Notes under the pieces: model-generated
What the model was told of the DNA's origin: nothing
Databases searched by the model: none
What the model saw: only the letters and a program-made list of their open reading frames with translations
NCBI GenBank assembly: GCA_015066565.1
Contig: SVOB01000001.1
Coordinates: 930,001-994,000, forward strand
Source of the DNA: Oscillospiraceae bacterium
GTDB taxonomy: Bacteria; Bacillota; Clostridia; Oscillospirales; Acutalibacteraceae
Direction of reading: 5' to 3'
DNA: 64,000 nucleotides
Position numbers and translations under genes: made by a program
Shown here: positions 25,307 through 32,890 of the stretch, piece after piece
How positions within the stretch are numbered: the first letter of the stretch is position 1
How the letters are laid out: every line of letters begins with the position of its first letter

Positions 25307-26464
25307 TCAGTTAACCTTATACTTAACACGATTGCCATATTTGACAGAAGTAAGAAGTCCAAGTTTCTCAAACTTAAGAACAAATGCTCTGATAGTTGCA
25401 TAAGCTGCGTCTCCAAAATCCTTTTCTATCTGTTTTGTTGAGAACTCTTCCGTTCCGTAGCAGGAAAGAACGAACTTCCATAGGTTTACTTCTTTTTCGG
25501 TTATCTTGCCGTCTTTTAAAGCCGAGTCAAATACCTTCATAGTATTAATTGAAGTAGAATCGCCGCTCATTCTGTTATAAACATATTCGATGAAATAAAG
25601 CACAAATGGCGTAACATCTATAACGCCACTATATTTTCTGTTTTCTTCAATAGCCGTGTATGCATCATAATACGCCTTACGATTCTTTTCAATTTGGCTT
25701 GAAAACGGAATAAACAACGCAGACTGGTATCCCTTTTGTATCAGGTACCAGAGATGTACAAGACGAGCCACTCTACCGTTGCCGTCAAAATATGGATGAA
25801 CATAAGCTATATAAAAATGAATAATAGCAGCTTTAATGAGATCGTTTATTTCATCATCTGCATTAATAAAATCAATAAGTGTTTTCATATATTTTGGTAC
25901 TTTTTTATAATCAAGTCCCGAATGTTCAATGCGGTCGCTGACAATAAACACTTCATCGTGTCGATAATATTTGTTGTGGTTAAGTTTATCTTCATCCGGA
26001 AGAAAATCATCGACTGTCATTTTATACAATGCATAGAGGTTTTCTTCCGTAATCATATTTGTCGTATCGGCAATGAATTCAAGTCCGTGTTTAATACCCA
26101 GAATTCTGTTTTCCTGCTCGTCCTTAGGTGCAAATCCCTTTAAGATATTGCGCACACTGTCTCTGCTGAAATCAATGCTTTCAATGGAAGCTGTTGCGAT
26201 GATTTCATCTTCGGCAGCTTTTATACCGTATGACTTACTCTGCGACTGCAAAAGCAGCTTGACCGCATTCTGATTTATAGCTGCATGATTTTCAATAAAA
26301 ACTAATTTATTACCAATGAAATCCTGAAGCGGCAATTCTTTATAATACAGATCAGAAAGCGTACTCAGGAACGATTCAAAGTCATTGGAATACTTGTGCT
26401 TTAACTTTTCATAATCTGTAAAACACTTGTCGGCAAGCATTTTTGTAAAGATTTTAATATCCAT
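25307..26464 (-). CDS. Fic family protein with C-terminal winged-helix region
   Basis: This 385-residue protein has the Fic motif HPYFDGNGRVAR near residue 215. Fic enzymes AMPylate or otherwise modify proteins with nucleotide parts. Upstream, ATASIESIDF resembles the inhibitory [S/T]xxxE[G/N] helix but with Ser in the last position. The last 90 residues (KEVNLWKFVLSCYG to the end) look like a winged helix, as in many single-chain Fic regulators. It begins the AT-rich part of the window. GGAGGG lies five bases before the ATG, and a GATAC repeat lies just upstream. Confidence 0.88.
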   Translation of the reverse strand: MDIKIFTKMLADKCFTDYEKLKHKYSNDFESFLSTLSDLYYKELPLQDFIGNKLVFIENHAAINQNAVKLLLQSQSKSYGIKAAEDEIIATASIESIDFSRDSVRNILKGFAPKDEQENRILGIKHGLEFIADTTNMITEENLYALYKMTVDDFLPDEDKLNHNKYYRHDEVFIVSDRIEHSGLDYKKVPKYMKTLIDFINADDEINDLIKAAIIHFYIAYVHPYFDGNGRVARLVHLWYLIQKGYQSALFIPFSSQIEKNRKAYYDAYTAIEENRKYSGVIDVTPFVLYFIEYVYNRMSGDSTSINTMKVFDSALKDGKITEKEVNLWKFVLSCYGTEEFSTKQIEKDFGDAAYATIRAFVLKFEKLGLLTSVKYGNRVKYKVN

Positions 26465-26474
26465 AAAGCCCTCC

Positions 26475-26500
26475 GATACAATTTAGTATCAATTTGTATC
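26475..26500 (-). promoter_or_regulatory. GATAC repeat operator upstream of fic
   Basis: GATAC (26475-26479) and GTATC (26486-26490) form an inverted repeat with a six-base spacer. A third GTATC (26496-26500) lies exactly ten bases further, one helical turn. It sits 11-36 bases before the start codon, suiting autoregulation by the winged helix of the Fic protein. Confidence 0.45.
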
Positions 26501-26627
26501 AGTTTATCACACTCAACATTTAATGTCAAGAATAATTATTAGATAATTGATTAACAAAATACGCCTTTTTATTGTATTCTGTGAGAATGAACTATAAAGC
26601 CAGCCAATAGTCTACAGATACAAAAAA

Positions 26628-26655
26628 GCACCGCTCGTTAAATAACAAGCGACGC
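26628..26655 (-). terminator. Terminator after agrC
   Basis: Minus-strand GCGTCGCTTGTTA and TAACGAGCGGTGC form a 13-pair stem with three G-T pairs, followed by six Ts. Confidence 0.75.
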
Positions 26656-26672
26656 CTTTTTATTATTCTTAA

Positions 26673-27959
26673 TTATTTATTAAACAGAATATTGTAATGG
26701 AACTCCATTTCGTTTTCATTGAAGTTCCACTGACAAACACCATTATATTTTTCAGCCGTCTTTTCGATGCTCTTTGTTCCGTAACCATGAAATCTTTTAT
26801 CCGTCTTTGTGCTTACTAACTTATCATTATCTATTACAGGTACAGATGAACAGCTGTTTATTACGCTTAACAAAACGAAGGATTTCTCATTGTTAGTAAT
26901 CATTAACACCTTCTTTTGCGTGCTTGTCCTTGCAGCTTCAAAGGCATTGTCCAGCAGGTTTCCTAACAAGGAAACTAAATCATTATCATCTATAAACAAC
27001 AAATTAGAAGTTCTAATGTCAGCCTTAAATTCAATTCCTTCGTTCTTAGCTAACATGCTATACTTGTTCAATATCAAATCCAGCATTTTGTTATTTGTTC
27101 TGCCAATATACTGATATTTTTCTAAATCCGGGTTAATACCGCTTATATAATTTTTAATCTCAGTTGTATCATTCATAGCACTTATAGCAAACAAATGATG
27201 TTTAATATCGTGCGTTAAAACCCTTTGTTCCTCGTTTTTCTGTTCTAATAATTGATAAAAAGTCCTATTTAGTTCATCCTTTTCTTTTAAGGTTTGCAGC
27301 GTCATTAATTCTAATTGTTGCTTTTGAACCCATTGGTTATATATAAAAATGAAACAACAAAAAACAATTGAAAGAAAGCTTAAGACAACGCAAGCCATAT
27401 TTAGCTCTCTGGAAAAATTATATTTAACAGATGCGTATAGCAATGTTGTCAGCATAGCAATTGTCATTAAAGGGTAAATAAAGAGTACGGAAGTTCTTTT
27501 AAAATCGGCTTCTGATAACTTTTTGTATGAAAAAAAGTGAGAAATCAACTTACAAACAAAAAAGTAAACAGTTTTGCTAATCACCACCAAAATAACAAAA
27601 GCTGAGAAACTTTCCCTGTAAGCATCTAAAGGGATATGCAGAAGATATGACATCATAGCGCTTGTAATTAATTCAGCTGAAAACAATACAGCTAACAAAA
27701 AAGATGAATGAAATATACTACTTTTAGTTGAAATATTAAAACAAATCTTACTAAATAAAAAGTTAACAACCAACATAGTTATTTCATTTACATAACTTGT
27801 ATTGTTTGCATAGATATTTACTAAAAATGCTATCAAATAAAGAACAAACAATATTGGGAACAAATATGCCTTTTTAATTCTTTCCTTATAATTATCAGAG
27901 AAATACAAGTATGCAACAATGGCCTCAAATATGTATATAAAGAAGTAAAATAATTGCAT
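26673..27959 (-). CDS. AgrC-like sensor histidine kinase
   Basis: This 428-residue kinase has about six N-terminal membrane helices (1-210), a coiled linker, and a GHKL-type catalytic region. The phospho-acceptor His lies in VLTHDIKHHLFAIS near residue 250, the N-box is LLGNLLDNAFEAA and the G-box is FHGYGTKSIEKTAEKYNG. This is the AgrC/ComD class that detects peptide pheromones at the membrane. It begins one base after the response regulator stop, with its ribosome site GGAGGGG inside the upstream gene. The encoded signal is probably the AgrD peptide at 29298. Confidence 0.88.
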   Translation of the reverse strand: MQLFYFFIYIFEAIVAYLYFSDNYKERIKKAYLFPILFVLYLIAFLVNIYANNTSYVNEITMLVVNFLFSKICFNISTKSSIFHSSFLLAVLFSAELITSAMMSYLLHIPLDAYRESFSAFVILVVISKTVYFFVCKLISHFFSYKKLSEADFKRTSVLFIYPLMTIAMLTTLLYASVKYNFSRELNMACVVLSFLSIVFCCFIFIYNQWVQKQQLELMTLQTLKEKDELNRTFYQLLEQKNEEQRVLTHDIKHHLFAISAMNDTTEIKNYISGINPDLEKYQYIGRTNNKMLDLILNKYSMLAKNEGIEFKADIRTSNLLFIDDNDLVSLLGNLLDNAFEAARTSTQKKVLMITNNEKSFVLLSVINSCSSVPVIDNDKLVSTKTDKRFHGYGTKSIEKTAEKYNGVCQWNFNENEMEFHYNILFNK

Positions 27960-27960
27960 A

Positions 27961-28662
27961 TCACCCCTCCATCAGCATCATAAACTTCCGTTTGAAATCT
28001 ACACGTTTTGAATATGCAATTGGTATAGTGTATTTGCCGTTAAGTATTATATAATCCTTTTGAAAATATGTAATATAGTTAGTGTTTACTATAAACGAAT
28101 TGTGCGGAGAAATGAAATAAGATTTATTCAACTTCATTTTCCATTCTCTAATATTGTCCCTTGTAAAGAATTCCTTACCATTCTTGTCGACCACCTTTGT
28201 CTTTCGGCCTTTTATTTCAACAAACACTATGTCATTGGCTCGAATGCAAGCCGTTCCGTTTTTCTCATCTTTTAAATGAAAAACTATTTCGGCTTTATCC
28301 ACTTTGTCAATTGCTTTTTCAAATCCTTTATAGAATCTTTGCGAATCAATAGGCTTGCTGAAAAATCTAATAATACCAAGGTCAAGAGCTTCATCAAGAT
28401 AGTGTTCAAATGCCGTTACGTAGATTAGAACTATATCCGGATTAATGTTTTGCAAGCATTTTCCGACTTCAAGGCCATCCATATCTTCCATTTCAATATC
28501 AAGAAAAGCAATATCAAACGGAATGCTTTGTTCAATTAATTCTTTTCCGTTACTATACTTAAAAACTTCAACAGTTAATCCATGCTCAAAACAGTATTGG
28601 TTAATATGCTTCTCAACATCGTTTATATACTCTATTTCATCATCACAAATTGCAATTTTCAT
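27961..28662 (-). CDS. AgrA-like LytTR response regulator
   Basis: This 233-residue regulator has a receiver domain at residues 1-120 (acidic AICDDE, phospho-acceptor Asp in IAFLDIEMEDMDG) and a LytTR DNA-binding domain at about 130-230 (VFVEIKGRKTKV, then ISPHNSFIVNTNYI). It should be phosphorylated by the adjacent AgrC-like kinase and bind promoters in the agr intergenic region. ATG 28662 is chosen with GGGG eight bases upstream; a GTG at 28671 overlaps that site. Confidence 0.9.
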   Translation of the reverse strand: MKIAICDDEIEYINDVEKHINQYCFEHGLTVEVFKYSNGKELIEQSIPFDIAFLDIEMEDMDGLEVGKCLQNINPDIVLIYVTAFEHYLDEALDLGIIRFFSKPIDSQRFYKGFEKAIDKVDKAEIVFHLKDEKNGTACIRANDIVFVEIKGRKTKVVDKNGKEFFTRDNIREWKMKLNKSYFISPHNSFIVNTNYITYFQKDYIILNGKYTIPIAYSKRVDFKRKFMMLMEG

Positions 28663-28684
28663 ATACTTCACCCCTACAAAAAGT

Positions 28685-28720
28685 AATACTGTAAACTTAT
28701 CAGTGCAAGTTTACAGTATT
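28685..28720 (-). terminator. Strong hairpin between HTH gene and agrA
   Basis: AATACTGTAAACTT and its exact complement form a 14-pair stem with an eight-base loop, then ACTTTTTG on the minus strand. It ends 23 bases before agrA, and no separate agrA promoter is evident. Confidence 0.7.
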
Positions 28721-28725
28721 CTTAA

Positions 28726-29061
28726 TTACTTTGTCAAATTATTTTTATTTCTTTCTGCGCAAAAGTTGATAATTTCAACTATCATTTCTTTATCAGCTTC
28801 AGAACACAGCATCAAACTATCCATAATATTTTCTTCCATATTCTTTCTGATATTTCCCAGCAGAAAATAATCATATGTTGTGTTAAGTTCTTGGCACAAG
28901 GAAGCAAGCATTTCGAGTGTTGTACGTCGTCTTCCCGTTTCCAAGGATGACAGGTATTTATAATCAATTCCTATTCTATCTGCGAGCTCAGCCTGCTTAA
29001 TTTTTAATTCTTTGCGCCTTTGACTTATCCTTGAGCCAACTCTCACATAATTAATTCCCAT
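28726..29061 (-). CDS. XRE-family helix-turn-helix regulator
   Basis: This 111-residue protein has an N-terminal Cro/CI-type HTH (RISQRRKELKIKQAELADRI, then DYKYLSSLETGRR at residues 8-60). A helical tail of about 45 residues (SEADKEMIVEIINFCAERN) may mediate dimerisation. It is the first gene on the agrA/agrC side and lies opposite agrDB, so it is well placed to control both directions. Start at ATG 29061 with GGGTG upstream. Confidence 0.88.
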   Translation of the reverse strand: MGINYVRVGSRISQRRKELKIKQAELADRIGIDYKYLSSLETGRRRTTLEMLASLCQELNTTYDYFLLGNIRKNMEENIMDSLMLCSEADKEMIVEIINFCAERNKNNLTK

Positions 29062-29113
29062 ATAAATCACCCTTTTAAATTCTAACAGAAGAAACTTCGC
29101 GCCAAAACGTACA

Positions 29114-29165
29114 AATAGTAATACAGTCCTACTATTTGACAGAATTTTCTATCAAAGAATAGTAG
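29114..29165. promoter_or_regulatory. AATAGTA operator-like half-sites in the agr intergenic region
   Basis: AATAGTA (29114-29120), TACTATT (29130-29136) and AATAGTA (29158-29164) give two inverted pairs. The third half-site is within CTACTATT...AATAGTAG (29129-29136/29158-29165). A TTGACA (29136-29141) lies among them and could be a -35 for agrDB, although the -10 at 17 bases (ATAGTA) is poor, as at activated promoters. Confidence 0.45.
29149..29160. repeat. Left copy of 12-base inverted repeat, agr region
   Basis: CTATCAAAGAAT here is the exact reverse complement of ATTCTTTGATAG at 29244-29255, 83 bases apart. The pair may be a binding site for the HTH or LytTR protein, with looping between them. 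Confidence 0.6.
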
Positions 29166-29243
29166 TTTTGTATTTTTTGTTGTTCTTTTTGTGTTTTTAC
29201 ACACCTGAAAATATGTTTTTGCTTTTTTATTGAAACAAGAATA

Positions 29244-29255
29244 ATTCTTTGATAG
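29244..29255. repeat. Right copy of 12-base inverted repeat, agr region
   Basis: ATTCTTTGATAG, reverse complement of 29149-29160. It ends 42 bases before the agrD start and overlaps a possible promoter (TTGAAA 29230-29235, 17 bases, TAGCAT 29253-29258). Confidence 0.6.
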
Positions 29256-29297
29256 CATTGAATTGCATTTGGAAATACAAAGAAAGGAGAATGCGCA

Positions 29298-29450
29298 ATG
29301 AAAACTTACAACAAAAAGAAATCTGTTATGAAAAAGGTTGTTAATCTTGCATTAAAGGGTAATGCAAACAGCACAACATGTGTCATGGTTTATCAGCCTA
29401 AAGCACCTAAAGAGCTTAAAAAGTTCAGCAAAATGAATAATGGTAAATAA
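29298..29450 (+). CDS. AgrD-like cyclic lactone autoinducer peptide precursor
   Basis: This 50-residue ORF has AAAGGAG eight bases upstream. The N-terminus is a basic amphipathic leader (MKTYNKKKSVMKKVVNLALK). Next comes the predicted signal region NSTTCVMVY with the single Cys28, then the tail QPKAPKELKKF. A Cys followed four residues later by an aromatic residue, then QPKxPxEL, is the hallmark of clostridial AgrD precursors. The mature signal would be a thiolactone ring of Cys28-Val-Met-Val-Tyr32 with a short tail. The gene overlaps agrB by 11 bases in another frame, indicating translational coupling. Confidence 0.88.
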   Translation: MKTYNKKKSVMKKVVNLALKGNANSTTCVMVYQPKAPKELKKFSKMNNGK

Positions 29451-30048
29451 GTTATCATTATTATTATCTCACAAGCTCAAAAATGATGGAAAAATAGCTG
29501 AGACTGAGATTGATTTATATTCATACGGTTTTTTTGTACTGATATCTCAAATTCTGCTGTTTTTAGTAACAATTATCATTGGGTTCATACTTTCTTGCGC
29601 CTTGGAAAGTGTCATTTTTTTCATCTCCTTTCAGAGCATAAGAAAGTTTGCCGGCGGATATCACGCTTCAACTGAAACTCGATGCGAATTATTGTCAACT
29701 CTTTCTATTTTGATATGTGTTGTATTAATCCGACTGTCTCAAATATACAACTATAATGCTGTCCTATTGTTTTTAACAGCCTGTTCAGCGTGTTGTATAT
29801 TCATATCATGTCCGCTTGATACGCCTGAAAAACCATTATCAGATGATGAGTTTGTACATTTTCGTAAGATTACGCATATTATTCTATTGGCAATATCAGC
29901 TGCTATAACTTTATCTTTCGTTTTCAAGCTTTACTTTATAATGTATCCTGCTTGCTTAAGTTTGATACTTGAAAGCATTTTATTATTAGTTGGAAAAATT
30001 AAACAGTCAAGTTTAAAACGAAAAGATGCGAGAGAACAATCTGCTTGA
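29440..30048 (+). CDS. AgrB-like autoinducer peptide-processing protease
   Basis: This 202-residue membrane cysteine protease cleaves and cyclises AgrD. The catalytic pair is in RKFAGGYHASTETRC: His75 and Cys82, with the seven-residue spacing of staphylococcal AgrB (His77/Cys84). About six hydrophobic helices are present. It overlaps agrD by 11 bases. The gene is AT-rich like the other Agr genes and ends before a strong terminator. Confidence 0.93.
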   Translation: MVNKLSLLLSHKLKNDGKIAETEIDLYSYGFFVLISQILLFLVTIIIGFILSCALESVIFFISFQSIRKFAGGYHASTETRCELLSTLSILICVVLIRLSQIYNYNAVLLFLTACSACCIFISCPLDTPEKPLSDDEFVHFRKITHIILLAISAAITLSFVFKLYFIMYPACLSLILESILLLVGKIKQSSLKRKDAREQSA

Positions 30049-30090
30049 CAAGCGAATCCAAAAGAGTCTTAAGAGAACTACACAACAAAC

Positions 30091-30130
30091 AAAACAAAGC
30101 CCTTGACGACCTCGTCAAGGGCTTTGTTTT
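30091..30130 (+). terminator. Terminator after agrDB
   Basis: AAAACAAAGCCCTTGACGA and its exact complement form a 19-pair stem with a two-base apex, ending in GTTTTG. It is 42 bases past the agrB stop. Confidence 0.88.
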
Positions 30131-30160
30131 GTCCTAAACTTCCATTTGAACAAATAATAA

Positions 30161-30191
30161 AACCGCATGAAACCGTTAATTTCAAGCGGTT
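30161..30191 (-). terminator. Probable terminator after the DUF2971 gene
   Basis: Minus-strand AACCGC-TTGAAA and TTTCA-GCGGTT pair around a seven-base loop with one mismatch, followed by TTATTATTTG. It lies about 90 bases after the stop at 30277. Confidence 0.55.
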
Positions 30192-30251
30192 GCTAATCGG
30201 AGTGTAGAGTATACAGAGCGAAAAAGTCAAGCGTTTAGGCGATTTGTTGAA

Positions 30252-30281
30252 TCTTTGGTTGGCTTATGGTTGACATTCAGG
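30252..30281 (+). repeat. Left copy of direct repeat bracketing the element
   Basis: TCTTTGGTTGGC, four variable bases, GGTTGAC, one base, TTCAGG. It matches 25 of 30 positions of the copy at 42395-42424, in the same orientation. It may be integrase-binding sequence near the attachment site. Confidence 0.6.
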
Positions 30282-31413
30282 ATTTTTTATAATTAGGACA
30301 GTTTTCACAAAGCACATCACAGTCCTGCATCTCAAATACTTCAGGATTTCTCGTTACACCAGTATAAGGAATATTCTTTTCATGACAAATGCTAATTATT
30401 TCTTTTCTCCTTTCTGGAGACATACGATTTCCAAGATATACTTTAGAAATAGGAAAGAATTCAACATTATAATTGCCGTTATAGTAGTTACGTGGAAGCA
30501 CAAATCTCCACTCATTTTGAAAAGCCCAATCTATGCTTTTTCTTAACACTCCATGAGAATATAGGTCCCACAAGGTTTCAGTAGTTGGGGGCTTGTCCTT
30601 CATTCCAACGAGTCTTTTCGCCATATTCGGTCTTGTTTTACAGTATATTACTGGATAAAGATTGTTAAAAACATCGTTATATTTTTGATCATTCGGCATA
30701 ACGCTGTATTCCACACAAAAACCTTTGTGACAGTTAGCATACATACCGCCCCACATTAACTGTGAGTATGGAGTTGTTGTGAAACAAACGGTTCTGAAAG
30801 TTTTCTTTAGCTCAGAAGTGTATTCATTGTACTCGTCAAATAATGCAGTTTTTACAGCAGCACCGAACTCGCTTTTTTTAACTATATAATTTTCAATTCT
30901 TAAAGCGAATAATTTATTGGCAAGGTTTTCTTCTTCGGATTCCGAAACAACAAAAGCATCTTCAAGAGACTTATTTTCTGCAAAATACTCATAAAGTTTT
31001 TTCACAAGCAAGTTACCTATACTTTGCGTGTCTTTTAAATCTTCTGTTTCAATTCCGCATCTACGGCAGTATTCAATCAATCTTAAATGTTCGTATTCAT
31101 CATAACTAATAGATATATCTGAATCGTATACATCATCAAATTCAGTGGGAGATTGCAGAAACACAGTGTTATTCTTTAATCCTTGTATTGAATAATTAAC
31201 GAATTCACCTGTTTCCTTATCTCGTGTTTCTATATCAGGGAAATAGCGATAAAGATGGGTTGGCATATTGATTTTTGAGCGAACTGAAAATTCGTCACAA
31301 CCCATTTTTTCAACATCTTCAAGTTTAAGAATTTCACCATTAACAATACAATATGAATTCAAGAATGCCGGACCATATTGCATAAGACTCTTTAACATAT
31401 TCGGAATGTCCAT
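30277..31413 (-). CDS. DUF2971 family protein
   Basis: This 378-residue protein belongs to DUF2971, recognised by THLYRYFPDIE, NTVFLQSPTEFDDVYDSD and CFTTTPYSQLMWGGMYANCHKGFCVEY. The family has no confirmed biochemical activity and is often found in mobile and defence regions. The C-terminus has CxxC-like Cys residues (MQDCDVLCENCPNY), which may bind metal. ATG 31413 is chosen for the GAGGGAG nine bases upstream. It is the outermost gene of the element and terminates just outside its left repeat. Confidence 0.75.
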   Translation of the reverse strand: MDIPNMLKSLMQYGPAFLNSYCIVNGEILKLEDVEKMGCDEFSVRSKINMPTHLYRYFPDIETRDKETGEFVNYSIQGLKNNTVFLQSPTEFDDVYDSDISISYDEYEHLRLIEYCRRCGIETEDLKDTQSIGNLLVKKLYEYFAENKSLEDAFVVSESEEENLANKLFALRIENYIVKKSEFGAAVKTALFDEYNEYTSELKKTFRTVCFTTTPYSQLMWGGMYANCHKGFCVEYSVMPNDQKYNDVFNNLYPVIYCKTRPNMAKRLVGMKDKPPTTETLWDLYSHGVLRKSIDWAFQNEWRFVLPRNYYNGNYNVEFFPISKVYLGNRMSPERRKEIISICHEKNIPYTGVTRNPEVFEMQDCDVLCENCPNYKKS

Positions 31414-31495
31414 ATAATAAACTCCCTCAATACACTTTCCTATTTTGTCAAGAACAATTATACCATATTTTTGGAAACAGTACAATAAACAGAAA

Positions 31496-31530
31496 AATCA
31501 AACAACCCTTGAAAAAACGATTGTTTGATT
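31496..31530 (-). terminator. Terminator after integrase gene
   Basis: AATCAAACAA (31496-31505) and TTGTTTGATT (31521-31530) form a ten-pair stem. The minus strand continues with TTTTTCTGTTT. Confidence 0.7.
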
Positions 31531-31537
31531 ATCTATA

Positions 31538-32710
31538 TTATACATTTACCGCTAATCCCGCACCACTTAAGTACTCGTCAACTTTCGCTACGTTCTCATT
31601 CTGGAAATTATCAAAGACATCGGAGTAAGTATCAAGCGTCACCTTTATATCAGTATGCCCTAACAGATTCTGCAGCACCTTCGGCGGCATGCCCGACTCG
31701 ATACATCGGGTCGCATAGGTGTGACGGAGGCTGTGCAGTGTAAGGCTGCCGCTTACCATTTCATCTTTAATATCATACCTTTTAACGATACGCTGAAACT
31801 CCATATTCACCAGGCTTGTAGGCACGAGCGTTCCCGTCGTAGTGTGAAACAGAAAGCCGTCTTTTGTGGGAACATATTCCTTCAGCACCTTTTCAATAAC
31901 AGGTTTCACCAAAGTGTTGATAGGGACCTGTCTGTTGCCCTTATCCGTTTTCGCAGAGTCGTTGACAAACGCTTCGCCGTGCTCTCCTTTGGCAATTGTC
32001 TTTTCTATATTAATAAAGTTGAAATTCGTGTTGATGTCCTTCTTCGTTAAGGCGTTAATTTCTCCCATACGCATTCCGGTATATACGGATATAAGCATCT
32101 GCTCCGCATAGCGCACGGGCTCATGCTGAAGGACCTCCAGGAACCGCTTCTGCTCATCAAGGGTTAACGCCCGTATCTTTTTCGACTTCTTTGATGACTT
32201 CGGGCGGCGGACATCCAGCATAGGGTTATCGACAATGATTTTACGCTTGACAGCCTCTGCAAAACCCTGGTTGAGCATCATATGAATTTTGCGGATATAT
32301 GACTGCGAATAATGCACCTTGGAAAGCATAAGTTCTTTCAGCATCGTGCTGTCTACCTTCTGAATAGGAATATCTCTGATGGGACGGCAGTGCTTAAGCG
32401 TATCAAGATGGCGGAAATAGGTCTGGTCCTGGATTTCATTCATAGCACGCTTTTCGTTCAGCATCTGCATCATCAACTGCTCAAAGGTAATGGTGGACGC
32501 GTCAACGAACTTGCCGGAGTAAACATCGAACTTAACCTTCTGCATTTTTTCCTCAACCTCTTCAGGCGTGTTGCCGAGAACGGTTTTACGGATACGCTTA
32601 CCGTTTTCGTCCTTGCCGAGGTCAAGCTGTCCCATCCACTTTTTCTTACTCTCGATATAGAAGATGCTGCCCTGACCGTAGTGATTCTTCGGCTTCTTTG
32701 CTTTTGCCAT
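31538..32710 (-). CDS. Tyrosine recombinase / integrase
   Basis: This 390-residue phage-type integrase has an N-terminal arm-binding region (residues 1-55, KNHYGQGSIFYIE), a SAM-like core-binding domain (about 65-165) and a catalytic domain. Catalytic residues are visible: Arg in SVYTGMRMGE, HSLRH at 326-330, LLGHTDIK, and the nucleophile Tyr362 in TLDTYSDVF. It should integrate and excise the surrounding element. ATG 32710 is supported by GGAGGTG seven bases upstream; the longer frame has no such site. Confidence 0.95.
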   Translation of the reverse strand: MAKAKKPKNHYGQGSIFYIESKKKWMGQLDLGKDENGKRIRKTVLGNTPEEVEEKMQKVKFDVYSGKFVDASTITFEQLMMQMLNEKRAMNEIQDQTYFRHLDTLKHCRPIRDIPIQKVDSTMLKELMLSKVHYSQSYIRKIHMMLNQGFAEAVKRKIIVDNPMLDVRRPKSSKKSKKIRALTLDEQKRFLEVLQHEPVRYAEQMLISVYTGMRMGEINALTKKDINTNFNFINIEKTIAKGEHGEAFVNDSAKTDKGNRQVPINTLVKPVIEKVLKEYVPTKDGFLFHTTTGTLVPTSLVNMEFQRIVKRYDIKDEMVSGSLTLHSLRHTYATRCIESGMPPKVLQNLLGHTDIKVTLDTYSDVFDNFQNENVAKVDEYLSGAGLAVNV

Positions 32711-32826
32711 AGTATTCACCTCCGCTTGCATAGTAACTCTTAAAATAGTCAATTACAAGTCTTTCGGCGAAGTTTGTTTTTTCAGTCCCAAAAAGCGTAC
32801 ACTATTGCTTAAAACCATCTCAATAA

Positions 32827-32855
32827 TTGAATGTTAACTAATTATATGATAAAAT
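32827..32855 (+). promoter_or_regulatory. Promoter for the 622-residue HEPN-motif gene
   Basis: TTGAAT (32827-32832), a 17-base spacer and TAAAAT (32850-32855) with TGA before it. The start codon lies 36 bases downstream. Confidence 0.5.
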
Positions 32856-32890
32856 ATATTAAACTATAAACCATGCTACAAGGTGCGATT

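Noticed and set aside
31538-32710. Full Tn916-type conjugative transposon
   Set aside because: The integrase class is similar, but no conjugation or tetracycline-resistance genes are present; only mobilization functions are visible.
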